Positions 36,251-47,780 of a DNA stretch of 64,000 bases are shown piece by piece. Under the pieces are notes generated by a model. The model ran no database searches and was not told the DNA's origin. It saw only the letters and a list, made by a program, of their open reading frames with translations. This DNA comes from Bos javanicus (Eukaryota > Chordata > Mammalia > Artiodactyla > Bovidae): positions 5,394,001-5,458,000 of the forward strand of contig NC_083870.1 in NCBI RefSeq assembly GCF_032452875.1, read 5' to 3'. Every line of letters starts with the position of its first letter. Within the stretch, counting starts at the first letter, position 1. Made by a program: the position numbers and the translations under genes.

Positions 36251-37004
36251 TCTGTGTTTTCCTGGTCCTCTAATTCATAGTTCTGAGAACTGTCCTGTAG
36301 GCCACTGTTTCAACTCCTCTATTTTTTTTAAAAATCTGGCCATGGCTGTCAAGAGGAAATTAATCTTTTGCAGCCAAATGAAATTTGGGCTTCCCAGCAC
36401 TAGCCACTAATGAAAAATGCATTAATGGAAAGCATCAGGAAAAACCCCTGGCTCTTAGTACCAGAGGGTACATTTAAATAATTCTATGAATATAGATCAA
36501 TAAAACTAATTTACTTATAGCCTTTGTGTGCAGTATTCAAATCTGAATAAAAGTCATTTGTATTACAATGTTTTGTATTAATTTGAGGTATCTATTGTTT
36601 TACATATTAAATTAATCTTGGTCTTTAGACAAAACTTCATATACGATATTAAAATATGAGGTCTGGGATTTGATATTAGTAATGCTATGATTTCATAATT
36701 CAGCCTGGTTTGTCTGGATGTCATTTGAAAGGCTTGGAGAGGTCCCAGAGGGCTAGCTCTGAGAAACCAGGGTTAAGTTGCAGAGAGAGCAGAAGGCTTT
36801 AATATTCAAGCATGCATCATCTCAGCAGCAGTGCCTCAAAGACCCACTGGGAGTTAGGGCTTGGAATGGGATCCTGCTGAGTAGAGATGTGAGAATGGCA
36901 TTCAGAAGCACCTGAATATCCATAGCCTAAAGGGATGGATACAGGATGTGAATATCTTGATTCAAATGCTGAGATCAAGATATTGCTTCCTATTTCAATG
37001 AAGA
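36251..37004. other. No gene recognised
   Basis: AT-rich, no identifiable repeat or coding signal. Confidence 0.4.
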
Positions 37005-37195
37005 TCATTCTTTATTCATCAAGTATTTACTTAGTGCCTTTTCTCTACTAGGTACATAGACACACAGGTATAGAAACATAAAATTAGATTCTAAGAGCTT
37101 AAAATCGACAGGCAAATCACTATGCAGTTATGCTTTGATGTGGTAAGTACTGCACCAGAAATAAGTATAGAGTGCTCCAAGAGCCTGTTAATAAA
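37005..37195 (-). mobile_element. L2 LINE 3' end remnant
   Basis: Antisense: ttattcatcaagtatttact, tagtgccttttctctactag, then a ctaagagcttaaaatc phrase at the expected spacing. Confidence 0.5.
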
Positions 37196-37910
37196 TGCTT
37201 AAGCAGCCTGATGCTTTCTGGATTTATTTGGCCATGGAATTTTAAAGCAGTCAACATCAAAAATATTAATATCCCTTTAAACTCTGTTCATACACAATTG
37301 TGAATGTAAAACAATGATATAGTTAACCAAGAGGCAGCGATGGAGGTTAGTTAAAAATTCAACTCAGCTCTATCTCCTGTAAGAATAACAAAGCAAAATC
37401 TCTGCATTCTCTCTGGCCCCAGCAGCATCTCCTCCACAGAGGTCTTCTTGCTGTGAACCCCGTGACTGCTCATCCTCCAGCCAGATGTTCCTGAATGGTA
37501 GCCATGCCATGGCCAGGAGCTCAAAATAAATGAGAATTTCCTGAGGGCCAGTGGCAGCTCTGATGTTTCGATATTTTCAGTCATTTGCTTGAAACAGTGT
37601 GCAAACTTATTAGTCAATTAAACTAGATAGCTATTGTCTTCCATATCAATACAATTTCTTCAGTGCTTGTCTTTCGGTTTTAGTTATGAGGATAACCAGA
37701 AGTGAATGAGCTTTGTAAAATACAGAATTTTTAATACATTTAAAGCATTTTTTATTGCCAAGAAAATAAAATAGTTTATCTCATCTCACAGTTCTAGGGT
37801 TCTGAGACATCAGGGATCATGAGAAGATTAATACCTTCATGCTTTCCTTCACCTCTAGTCCCTGAGATGAAAGTTAATACAGTTTGGAGAAGAGAATTAA
37901 AAGAGTCTCT
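37196..37910. other. No gene recognised
   Basis: No named repeat. The minus-strand frame at 37351-37617 (88 codons) has no recognised motif. Confidence 0.4.
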
Positions 37911-37920
37911 AGCTATCAAA

Positions 37921-38233
37921 AAAGGCAATGGCACCCCACTCCAGTACTCTTGCCTGGAAAATCCCATGGGCGGAGGAGCCTGGTAGGCTGCAGTCCATGG
38001 GGTCGCGAAGAGTCAGACATGACTGAGCGACTTGCCTTTCACTTTTCACTTTTATGCATTGGTAAAGGAAAGGGCAACCACTCCAGTGTTCTTGCCTGGA
38101 GAATCCCAGGGACACAGCTGAAGCAACTCTGTGCGACCCCATAGACAGCAACCTACCAGGCTCCTCCCTCCGTGGGATTTTCCAGGCAAAAGTACTGGAG
38201 TGGGGTGCCATTGCCTTCTCCAGCAGCAGCAGC
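37921..38233. mobile_element. Fold-back Bov-A2 SINE
   Basis: The left part (37924-38112) is plus-strand Bov-A2. At about 38120 the sequence turns back and 38126-38215 is antisense Bov-A, ending with the reverse complement of the very start. This leaves two inverted arms of about 90 bp (37924-38013 and 38126-38215) with a loop of about 112 bp. A sense-type (AGC)n tail follows at 38222-38233. A 6-bp agctat at 37911-37916 and 38231-38236 may be the target duplication. The antisense arm mixes second-monomer bases (ctgtgcgaccccatagacag) with first-monomer bases. Confidence 0.85.
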
Positions 38234-38235
38234 TA

Positions 38236-38390
38236 TTTATCCCTTATTAGCAGTATGACAAACCACATATAAGCCTCAGTTTGCTTACCTGTAATAGAGG
38301 ATATTAGTGATTGCCAGACTTATCTTACAGAATTAGCAAGAGGATTAAAATTAGACATGAGATCATGTGTGTGCACCACAAAATTCTAGA
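38236..38390 (+). mobile_element. MIR SINE
   Basis: Plus-strand MIR: ttagcagtatgac, taagcctcagtttgcttacc, tgtaatagaggatattagtg, agaggattaaaattagacat. Confidence 0.65.
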
Positions 38391-38394
38391 TCAT

Positions 38395-38535
38395 TTTTTC
38401 ACTCATTCATATGCTTTCTGTGCTAGTTAACACACTGAATTAGTTGTTGGGAGAGAGCAGTGACCAAGGAAGATATACTTGCTGTCATCATGGAGCTTAC
38501 AATCTAGTGGGCAGGACCACTGTTCAATTAAACCA
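38395..38535 (-). mobile_element. L2 LINE 3' end remnant
   Basis: Antisense: ttcactcattcatatgcttt, tgtgctagttaacacactga, agcagtgaccaaggaagata, catcatggagcttacaatct. The order fits the L2 3' end. Confidence 0.65.
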
Positions 38536-38889
38536 CCAGTTTAATTGACATGGATTAAATTTACAGCATAAGTTTCATCATGTCAATTAAACTTACAGCA
38601 TAAGTTTCCTGCATTTGGTTTATTTTTGGCTGCCACTCTCCTGAATTTCTTAAAAGTTTGAACAAGGAACCATATTTAGTCCCACAAGATATGTAGTCTG
38701 TCCTGCTGATGAGTGTAAGATGTGATTGCTGAAAATAAAGAATTAAGGGCTTCCATGTTGAAATAAAAATGAGAGCACAAAAATAATATAGAGAGGACAT
38801 ACTCAAGCAGAAACAACATGGCAAGGTCCTAGATTGATAGAAAAGAAAGATGGAAAGAAGACAAAGGCAAAAATGGAATTAGCTCATTT
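38536..38889. other. No gene; short direct duplication
   Basis: The phrase cagcataagttt(c) recurs at about 38562-38574 and 38594-38607 within a slightly larger local repeat of aatt-aaatttacagcataagtt type. Nothing else identified. Confidence 0.4.
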
Positions 38890-38901
38890 AGCAACATAAA
38901 T

Positions 38902-39063
38902 TGCAGGTTCAATCCCTGGGTTGGGAAGATCCCCTGAAGAAGGAAATGGCAACCCTCTCCAGTATTCTTGCCTGGGAAATCCCATGGACAGAGGATCCTG
39001 GTGGGCTAACGTCCTAGGGGTTCACAAAGAGTTAGACATGACTGAATGCACACACAGGCAGGC
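38902..39063 (+). mobile_element. Bov-tA SINE, 5'-truncated, 12-bp duplication
   Basis: It starts inside the tRNA-like head (tgcaggttcaatccctggg) and runs through the body to a cacacacaggcaggc tail. A perfect duplication, agcaacataaat, lies at 38890-38901 and 39064-39075. Confidence 0.95.
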
Positions 39064-39075
39064 AGCAACATAAAT

Positions 39076-41019
39076 AACTAGAGAAAAGACATAGACATGA
39101 GATCAAAATAAAAAAGAGCAAAGGGAAAAATACCAAGGACACGAGAAGAGAGCAACCATTGATGGAGGGGGTATAGACAGAGTGGAGCTTGGGACAGAGT
39201 AGAGGTCACAGTTACAGCATCAGGATGAATCCTGTCCCCTTGACATAGGGAAATTCCATTAGCCCAATTGTGATTGAACCAAAAATTACTTGGGATGGAG
39301 ACAGAATTCCTTATGAATAGCTCCTCCCATAAGGCCGGGACCCTTAATTTACAGTGTTATATAGCAAGATCTACATTGGACTCCTATCACTGAACAAATG
39401 TATGAGCCTTCTCTGTATTACCAGATGCTGTTAATCTGGATAATTATGTATTTCATGTGGTTTGAAACTCATAGTCCTTCTTTACACGTTACCATGTACA
39501 GTAGCCTGAGCTTGTACATGTATTAATTCTCTTCATCTGTTTTCATAAGAAGGCATTGTTGAAAAATAGACAAGTTGTACTAATTGTAACATTCATGTGA
39601 CTATAGTCTAGAAAATACTGGTCTCTATCGCTTTGCTCATGAGTTTGCAATCTAGTAATATGACATATTTTACAGTGAGTACAATAACAGAGGAATATAC
39701 AGCTATGTGGCAAAAGCGAGGGAATGATAACTCCTCTTAAATGTGTCAGGAAGACACCTCAAGGAGCATCTTCCACATCCTACCTTAAGCAGGGTTTTGA
39801 AGAATTTATGGATACTTATCAGATTGATGTGGTATATGGCATGCCATGAGAAAATTGCTATCACCTATGCAGAGATTGAAGGGTTAATACAAAGAATTAA
39901 AGTGCTGTATGAACAGAACCAGCTCTTCATCATAAATTCTAAACTTGTTTTTCACTTCACACACATACAGAAGTCAGTATATATGCCAGATGAATAGCAG
40001 GAGTTGGGGTTGCCATTTTTCTCTGTCTTCTTTCTCACATCAGTTCTAATATTCTAATATTTTCAACAAGTCACTAAGTTGGCAGCAAAGACATATGATG
40101 ATATTTTCTTTCCAGATTTTTTTTTTCTAGAAAACCAGTCTTCTCTCTGTTTGCAAATCCAGAACTAGGATATATTTCCCCCCATATATGATGTATATAA
40201 AAGGCCAATCGTAAAAAGCAAAAACCAATAACAAATATATTTTGCATAAACTTCCTTCTCATTATCAACATTATTATCATTTTATTATAGTATTGATTTT
40301 ATATTACAATAAATAACAATAATACTATCTCACATGTGTAAAGAGGTTTCTGCATTTTAAATTATTTTCACAGCCATTATCTGATTTGGATTACTACTCA
40401 AAAACTCTGGAAGATTAGAAAGAAAAAAAGGTTTTTCTTTTCTATTATATAGATGAGAAACCTGTAAGTTAAAGAGACTAGAATTATCCAAGGACACAAC
40501 AAATGATTGGAGATGAAAGTTTTGATCCTAGAACTCTGCTTTCCGGTTTTGAGTTCTTTGGCACCTACACCACTGAATATTGTTCTGTAGGATACCACAT
40601 GTGGAACTGATAAGCTATTCACAAAGTATGATTTCTGAGAATTGAATACAAATAAAATAAAAAAATCTCTTAGCTTCTCTAATGTGGTAAGGAATGAAAT
40701 AAAATAAATTGTTTTCATAGCACCTTCCAAGAGGATATCGCTACATAAACCAGTCTTACTTCTAATTTTGAAAGATAGGAGAGTCATGAAAGGGTGGATG
40801 CCAGGGAAATGGTCCTAATTATCTTCCAAATATTTTAACAGATGCAGGTTCAAGTACATACTCTAGTACCAGTCACATAAAACTGGGCTATCACTTTTAA
40901 ATTATACTTAATTGTTTTTCCTAATTGATAACATCAAGTGAACAAAAATCAAAAAGAATAATTTCATTGCAGACTGACTTTCCTTCCCACTTTTATCTCT
41001 GGAGCATATAACTCTTTTT
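39076..41019. other. No gene; weak L2 and MIR remnants
   Basis: A weak minus-strand L2-like stretch lies at about 39650-39815. Frames at 39743-39997 (plus), 40074-40280 and 40398-40787 (minus) are AT-driven and lack motifs. Confidence 0.4.
40320..40565 (-). mobile_element. MIR SINE
   Basis: Antisense MIR landmarks: ttattttcacagccattatc, tatatagatgagaaacctgt, aagttaaagagactagaatt, atccaaggacacaac and gatcctagaactctgctttc. Confidence 0.7.
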
Positions 41020-41802
41020 AGCAGCTTCATCAAGGTATAATTCACACATTATATAATTCACCGATTTAACCTTTACAATTCAAGATTTTTAGTATATTCA
41101 CAGAATTGTGCGACCATCACCATAATCTAATTTTAAAATAGCTTCTTCATCAAAAAAGAATTAATAGTCTTTTCCCATTCATCCTCTCCTGTTTCCCATT
41201 CATCCATCCCCATTTCGGAGTGGGGGCAGAATTCTGCTTTATGTCTCAATGGATTTGCCTATTCTGGCCTACATAAAAATAGAATCCTACAATAATTTCA
41301 CAGCTGGTTTATTTCACTTAGGATAAATATTCAAAGTTCACCAACATTGTACCACATATCAGTAATTAATTCTTTTTGATGGTGTAATAGTATTCTATTA
41401 TATGGCTATATCATAAATTGTTTATCCATTTATCATTTTATTTATAGATTTATCAGTGGACATCTGGGTTGTTTTCACTTTTTTGCCATTATACATAAAA
41501 TTTCCAAGAACATTTGGGACCAACCAAGTCTTTACATGGATGTATGTTTTTATTTCTCTGGGTACATACTTAGGAGAGGAGTTGTTGGGACAGATGGTAA
41601 TTCTATGTTTATTTTTCTTTTTGAATGCCAAGTTCCCAAGGCAGCTGTACCATTCCCATCAGCAATGGATGAAGATATCAATTTCTCCACATCTTTGATG
41701 ACATTTTTTGCTTTTTGTTTTTGATATTTTGAATTATACCATTCATAGTGGGTATGAAGTGGTATCATACTGGCTTTGATTTGCACTCTCCTATTGAATA
41801 AT

Positions 41803-41903
41803 CCTGTGGACAGAGGAGCCTGGTGGGTTATAGTCCATGGAATTGCAAAAGTAAGACACGACTGAGCATACATGCATGCACTCACACACATACATACAAA
41901 CAA
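41803..41903 (+). mobile_element. Bov-tA 3' fragment
   Basis: Only the last part of the body (cctgtggacagaggagcctg ... agacacgactgagca), then a CA/TA-rich tail. The 8-bp duplication tgaataat lies at 41795-41802 and 41904-41911. Confidence 0.9.
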
Positions 41904-42516
41904 TGAATAATGAGGTTAGGCATTTGGTCGTGTGCTTAGGCTCTTTGTGTATCTTCTTTGGAGAAATGACTATTCTTTGTTTATCTTTCAATCAGGCTAT
42001 TTATCTTTCTATTACTGAGTTGTAAGTATTTTATATATTCTGAATATAAGTCTTACTGAATATATGATTTACAAATATTTTATTTTCTGTGGGCTGTGCT
42101 TTTACTTCCCTGGTGATATCATTTGTAAGACAAAATTTTAAGTTTTTATCAAGTTCAAGTTATTTTTAATTTGGTAGTTAGTGCTTTGATGTCATATCTA
42201 AGTGACGTTTGCCTAAAATAAAGATTTAAAACTGCATTTCTTTCTAAAAGTCTAATAGCTTTAGCTTACATATATATACATACATGTATATATATGTCTA
42301 TAATCCATTTTGAGTTAATTTTTGTGTACTGTATAATACAAAGAAAGGGTTCAACTTCTTTCTTTTGAATATGAGTATTCAGTTATTCCCACACCATTTG
42401 TTGAAAAGACTCTGTTTTCCCTCATTAAATTATCTTGACATCCTTGTTGAAAATCAGTTGACTGTAAGGTAAGGGTTTATTTCTGAATTCACATTTTACT
42501 CCACTGGTCTGTGTGT

Positions 42517-42754
42517 GTGTGTGTGTGTGCACACTAAATCAGTCATTTCTGACTCTTTAACACTACTGATAGTAGCCCATCAGGCTCCTCTGTCCATAGG
42601 ATTTTCCAGACAAGAATGCTGGAGTAGGTTGCCATGCCCTCCTTAAGGGATCTGGATGGCCAGATCTCTGGATGGCCAGAGATTGATTCCATGTCTCTCA
42701 TGTCTCATGCATTGGCAGGTGGGTTCTTTACCACTAGCACCACCTGTGAATCCC
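42517..42754 (-). mobile_element. Bov-tA SINE with (TG)n tail and old duplication
   Basis: Antisense Bov-tA with body at 42535-42645 and head at 42690-42754. It contains a 16-bp-spaced tandem repeat of tctggatggccaga (42651-42664 and 42667-42680). The flanks 42501-42516 and 42755-42770 align over 16 bp with five mismatches, all transitions, and are probably a decayed target duplication in L1M sequence. Confidence 0.88.
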
Positions 42755-42913
42755 CCATTGATTTATATGTCTACCTATATTACAACACTAGGCTTTGTAA
42801 TATGTTTTCATATTAGAAAGTATTTTGACTATTTTGGATCTTCTGCATTTCCATATGAATTTTGGAATTCATATTTAGTTTCTGAAAAATATAGCTAATA
42901 TTTTAAAGGTGAG

Positions 42914-43004
42914 GGAACACATGTATACCTGTGGCGGATTCATTTTGATATTTGGCAAAACTAATAGAATTATGTAAAGTTTAAAAATAAAATTTAAAAA
43001 AAAA
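42914..43004 (+). mobile_element. Very short (91 bp) ruminant L1 insertion
   Basis: Just the last bases of the L1 3' UTR (acacatgtatacctgtggcg ... gatatttggcaaaactaata) plus an A-rich tail. The 10-bp duplication taaaggtgag lies at 42904-42913 and 43005-43014. Confidence 0.93.
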
Positions 43005-43383
43005 TAAAGGTGAGTATGCAGATCAATTTGGAGTACAGCCATCTTAAAAATATTGAGTCCTACATTCCATAAATATAGGCTGTCTTTTCACTACTTAGAT
43101 TTTCTTTAATTCTTCCAGCACTTTTTTTGGGCAGTTTTCAAGTATCAAGTTTTGTTCTTCTTTTGTTGAATTTATTCTTAAGTGATTTAGTCTTCAGATG
43201 CTCTAATAAATGAAATGGTTTTAATTATATTTTCAGATTATTCATTACTAGTATATAGAAATAAAACAGGATTTCTTGTATACTGATACTGTATTTTGCA
43301 AACTGCCTGAATCAGCTTATCAGTTCTAAGTTTTAGTGACTTCCATAGGATTTTTTTCTATGTAACACTGTCATCTGCACGAG

Positions 43384-43620
43384 TTGCTGTTGTTCAGTCC
43401 CTAAGTTGTGTCCAACTCTTTGCGACCCCATGAACTGCAGAATGCCAAGCTTCTCTGTCCTTCACTGTCTCCCAGGTTTTCTCAAACTAGTATCTACTGA
43501 GTTGCTGATGCCATCCAACAATCATCCTCTTTAGCTCCCTTTTCCTCCTGCCCTCAATTTTTTCCAACATGAGTATCATTTCCAATGAGTTGACTCTTCA
43601 CATCAGGTGGCCAAAGTATT
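43384..43620 (-). mobile_element. BovB 3' fragment in L1M
   Basis: Antisense BovB 3' end (gttgttcagtccctaagttg) up to ggccaaagtattg, where it is 5'-truncated. L1M resumes with ttattttttcataaag. Confidence 0.88.
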
Positions 43621-44258
43621 GTTATTTTTTCATAAAGTTCCTTTTTCATATTCAGGAAGTTCCCTTTTATTCCTTGTGTATTAAGTGTTTATAAAAAAGG
43701 TGGGTTATTTTTTTTAAACTTTTTGCTTGCTTCTATTGAGCTAATCACATGGGTTTTGCCCCTTTTTCTATTTGATAGTCTGTTATTACATTGGTTGATT
43801 TTCAGGTGTTAAATCAACCTATATCCTTTTGAAAAATCCTACTTATTAATGTTATATGATGTTTTTTGCAATGTTGCTAACATAGTCTGTTAGTATTTTG
43901 TTAAGGACTTTTGTGCATTCAGAGACTATAGTTTAGTCTGTGGTTTTCTTGTAATGTTTCTGTCTGGTTTTGATATCAGGATTATACTAGATTCATATAT
44001 AAGTGAAAAAGGGTTCTGCACTCTGTTTTTTTAAAAGTTTGTGAAGAATTGATATTAACTCTTGGAATATTTGGTAGAATTCACCAGTAAAGTCATCTAT
44101 GCTTGGCCTTATCTTTGTGGGAAGTTTTAAAATTATTAATTCAATCTCTTTCTTTGCTATAGGCCTGTTCAGAGTTTCTTTTTTTTTTTTCCTTAAATCA
44201 ATTTTGATAATTTATATCTTTCTAGGATAGCCCTTTTTATTGAAGTTTCCTAAATTAT

Positions 44259-44485
44259 TGGCCACCTGATGCAAAGATCCAACTCATTGGAAAAGACCCT
44301 CATGCTGGGAAAGATTGAAGGCAAAAGGAGAAGGGGGTGGCATAGGATGAGATGGTTAGATAGCATCACCAACTCAATGGACATGAATCTGAATAAACTC
44401 CAAGAGATAGTGAAAGATAGGGAATCCTTGTGTGCTACAGTCCACGGGGTCAGCAAGAGTCCGATATGACTTAGAAACTGAATAA
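44259..44485 (+). mobile_element. BovB 3' fragment in L1M
   Basis: Plus-strand BovB from ggccacctgatgcaaagatc to atatgacttagaaactgaat. It covers nearly the same part of BovB as 43384-43620, in inverted orientation. Confidence 0.9.
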
Positions 44486-44558
44486 GAATAATTACTCATA
44501 ATACACTCTTAACATATTTTTATTTCTGTAAGGTTGAGTATGACCCCTTTCATTTCTT

Positions 44559-44630
44559 TTTTTTTAATATAAATTTATTTATTTAATTGGAGGCTAATTG
44601 TTTTACAATATTGTATTAGTTTTGTGTTCT
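44559..44630 (-). mobile_element. Short L1 3' end insertion
   Basis: Antisense T-rich tail, then ttggaggctaattgttttac, aatattgtattagttttg, the terminal 3' UTR of another ruminant L1 subfamily. About 70 bp, severely 5'-truncated. Confidence 0.65.
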
Positions 44631-44967
44631 AATAGTACTAATTTGAATAATCTCTCTTTTTTCTTAGTCTGGCTAAACTTTTGTCCATTTTATTAACCTT
44701 TTCAAACAAAAACAACTTTTGATTTTGAGATTTTCTTGATTGTTCTATTTTTTAATTTTATTAATTTCCATTCTAATTTTTATTTCCTTCCTTGTGTTCG
44801 CTTTAATTTGTTCTTTTTCCAATTTCTTAATTTAGAAGCCCAGGTTATTAATTTGAGATTTTTTAAATTAAATGTTTAACAACTTTAAATGGTCCTTGAA
44901 GTATTATTTAAGTTACACTCTATAAATTTTGATTTGTTGTCCTTTTGTTTTCATTCATCATGCAATT

Positions 44968-46067
44968 CTTTTTTTCCTAATTTTATTTTATTTTTAAACT
45001 TTACATAATTGTATTAGTTTTGCCAAATATCAAAATGAATCCGCCACAGGTATACATGTGTTCCCCATCCCGAACCCTCCTCCCTCCTCCCTCCCCATAC
45101 CATCCCTCTGGGCCGTCCAGTGCACCAGCCCCAAGCATCCAGCATCGTGCATCGAACCTGGACTGTCAACTCGTTTCCTACATGATATTTTACATGTTTC
45201 AATGCCATTCTCCCAAATCTTCCCACCCTCTCCCTCTCCCACAGAGTCCATAAGACTGATCTATACATCAGTGTCTCTTTTGCTGTCTCGTATACAGAGT
45301 TATTGTTACCATCTTTCTAAATTCCATATATATGCGTTAGTATACTGTATTTATGTTTTTCCTTCTGGCTTACTTCACTCTGTATAATAGGCTCCAGTTT
45401 CATCCACCTCATGAGAACTGATTCAAATGTATTCTTTTTAATGGCTGAGTAATACTCCATTGTGTATATGTACCACAGCTTTCTTATCCATTCATCTGCT
45501 GATGGGCATCTAGGTTGCTTCCATGTCCTGGCTATTATAAACAGTGCTGCGATGAACATTGGGGTACACGTGTCTCTTTCCCTTCTGGTTTCCTCAGTGT
45601 GTATGCCTAGCAGTGGGATTGCTGGATCATAAGGCAGTTCTATTTCCAGTTTTTTAAGGAATCTCCACACTGTTCTCCATAGTGGCTGTACTAGGTTGCA
45701 TTCCCACCAACAGTGTAAGAGGGTTCCCTTTTCTCCACACCCTCTCCAGCATTTATTATTTGTAGACTTTTGGATCGCAGCCATTCTGACTGGTGTGAAA
45801 TGGTACCTCATAGTGGTTTTGATTTGCATTTCTCTGATAATGAGTGATGTTGAGCATCTTTTCATGTGTTTGTTAGCCATCTGTATGTCTTCTTTGGAGA
45901 AATGTCTATTTAGTTCTTTGGCCCATTTTTTGATTGGGTCGTTTATTTTTCTGGAGTTGAGCTGTAGGAGTTGCTTGTATATTTTTGAGATTAGTTGTTT
46001 GTCGGTTGCTTCATTTGCTATTATTTTCTCCCATTCTGAAGGCTGTCTTTTCACCTTGCTAGTAGTT
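44968..46067 (-). mobile_element. Ruminant L1, 1.1 kb, 5'-truncated
   Basis: Poly(A)-derived T-rich end at 44968-45000, 3' UTR at 45000-45316, then the ORF2 C-terminus to 46067. A perfect 13-bp duplication, tcatcatgcaatt, flanks it at 44955-44967 and 46068-46080. Low divergence from the copy at 58072-59183 suggests a recent insertion. Confidence 0.96.
45317..46067 (-). pseudogene. L1 ORF2 C-terminal fragment, open
   Basis: About 250 codons are open without a stop and end naturally at 45317. The cysteine-rich segment CWRGCGEKGTLLHCWWEC (C-x3-C-x7-H-x4-C spacing), typical of the ORF2p C-terminus, lies near 45680-45740. Endonuclease and RT domains are absent, so this is only the tail of the protein. 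The apparent ATG at 46076-46078 lies in the target duplication, so the start is accidental. Confidence 0.95.
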
Positions 46068-46885
46068 TCATCATGCAATTTTAATCTAATTCTTGTGATT
46101 TCTTTTTTGACCCACTGATAATATATGATTGTATCATTTAATTTTCATATATCTGTTGATTTTCTAAATTATCTTCTGGTGCTGATTTCTGATTTAATTC
46201 CACTGAATGGAATGTCAGAAATTATACTTTGCATGATTTCAAACTTTTTAAATTTATTGAGGCATAGAGGCGTATTCTGTAGCCTACCATATGATCTTAT
46301 CCTGGAGAATGTTCTATGGGCATTTGAGAAAAAATATGTTTTTTGCTATTGTTGGTTGGAGGGCTCTATAATTGTCTTTTAATTCTACTTAGTTCATAGT
46401 TTTGTTCAAGCTTTCTGTTTTCTTAGACATTATGTCTAGCTCTGTTATTGAAAGTGAAGCACTGATGGCTCCAACTATTGTGTAATCTGTTTCTCCTTTG
46501 AATTCTGTCAATTTTGCTTTGCATATTTTGTGACTCTGTTGGTATGTGTATCCTTGTTATATTGTTATGTGTACCTCTTTTATCATTATAAGTTGTCCTT
46601 ATTTTTCTTTAGTAATTTATTTTGTTTCAAGGTCAGTTTTGTCTGGTATTAATACAGTCATATCAGCTCTCATGTTTCACAGTATATATTTTCTACACTT
46701 TTACTTTCAACATTTTGTAACTTTGCATGTAAAGTATGTCTCCTGTAGACACCACAAAGTTGGATGTCATGTTTTTTATCCACTCTGATAATTTGTGTCT
46801 TTGACTGTTTAATCCTTTCCCCATGTAATATAATGGATACAGTTGAATTTCTATCTGCCCGGTGAATTTTTGTTTTCTCTGCATG

Positions 46886-47098
46886 CTCCATTACTCAGTA
46901 GAGTCTGACTCTTTGCAATTCTTTGGACTGTACCCTGCCAGGGTCCTCTGTTCGTGGGCTTTTTCAGGCAAGAATATTGGAGTGGGTTGCCATTTCCTAC
47001 TCCAAGGGACCTTACCAACTCAGGAATCAAATCTGCATCTCCTGTGTCTCCTGCAAGGCAGGCAGATTCTTTACCTACTGAGCCATGGGGAAGCCCGA
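46886..47098 (-). mobile_element. Bov-tA SINE in L1M
   Basis: Antisense body (actcagtagagtctgactct ...) and tRNA-like head at 47025-47098 (gaatcaaatctgcatctcct). Confidence 0.9.
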
Positions 47099-47780
47099 CA
47101 TAGAAATATTACTCTTATATAACTCTATTCCATTTTCCTATTTTTGACAGCTACTATTATAAATATTATATTAATATATGTACAAACTCAACAGTACATT
47201 ATTATAATTATTACTTTTGCTAATAACTTTACCAAAAAAGAAACTAAGTGAAGAAGAACATTTTGAGTTGACTATATAAATTTATTTTACAATTTGGCAT
47301 CATTCCCTCTTTTAATAAAAATTTTAATCCCACCCTTCCTTGTACTGTTATTGCCAGCAATTAAATCCATCCATCATCACAACTATACATATATTTTTGT
47401 GCATTTGCTTTTTCTATATAAGTTTTAAAATTTTATTTATTTTTTAATTGAAAGATAATTGCTTTATAGAATTTTGTTGTTCTCTGTCAAACCTCAACAT
47501 GAATCAGCCATAGGTATACATATATCCCCTCCCTTTTGAACCTCCCTCTCATCTCCCTCTCCATCCCACCCCTCTAGGTTGATACAGAGGCCCTGTTTGA
47601 GTTTCCTTAGCCATACACAAATTCCTGTTGGCTATCTATTTTACATATTGTAAAGTAAGTTTCCATGTTACTTTTTCCATATATCTTACCCTCTCCTCCC
47701 TCTCCCCATGTCCATAACTCTATTTTCTATGTCTGTTTCTTGACTGTTACTCTGTAAATAAATTCTTCAGTACCATTTTT

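Larger units (their letters stand above)
41020..47413 (-). mobile_element. Old L1 (L1M-type), heavily interrupted
   Basis: On the minus strand the 3' UTR begins near 41020 (cttcatcaaggtataattca). ORF2 remnants follow upward through 41300-44960, 46081-46880 and 47100-47413, for example the landmark tagtattctattatatggct and the RT-region phrase tggttgattttcaggtgtta. Younger insertions at 41803, 42524, 42914, 43384, 44259, 44968 and 46886 split it. Similar L1M sequence resumes at 56408-56748 after a ruminant L1. The coding frames are destroyed. Confidence 0.8.

Noticed and set aside
36018..36410. 130-codon frame with YIYIYI repeats as a membrane protein
   Set aside because: It is a translation of a (TA)n microsatellite and T tract.
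45317..46078. 253-codon open frame as an intact host gene
   Set aside because: It is the C-terminal end of L1 ORF2 inside a truncated insertion with target duplications. Its ATG comes from the target site.
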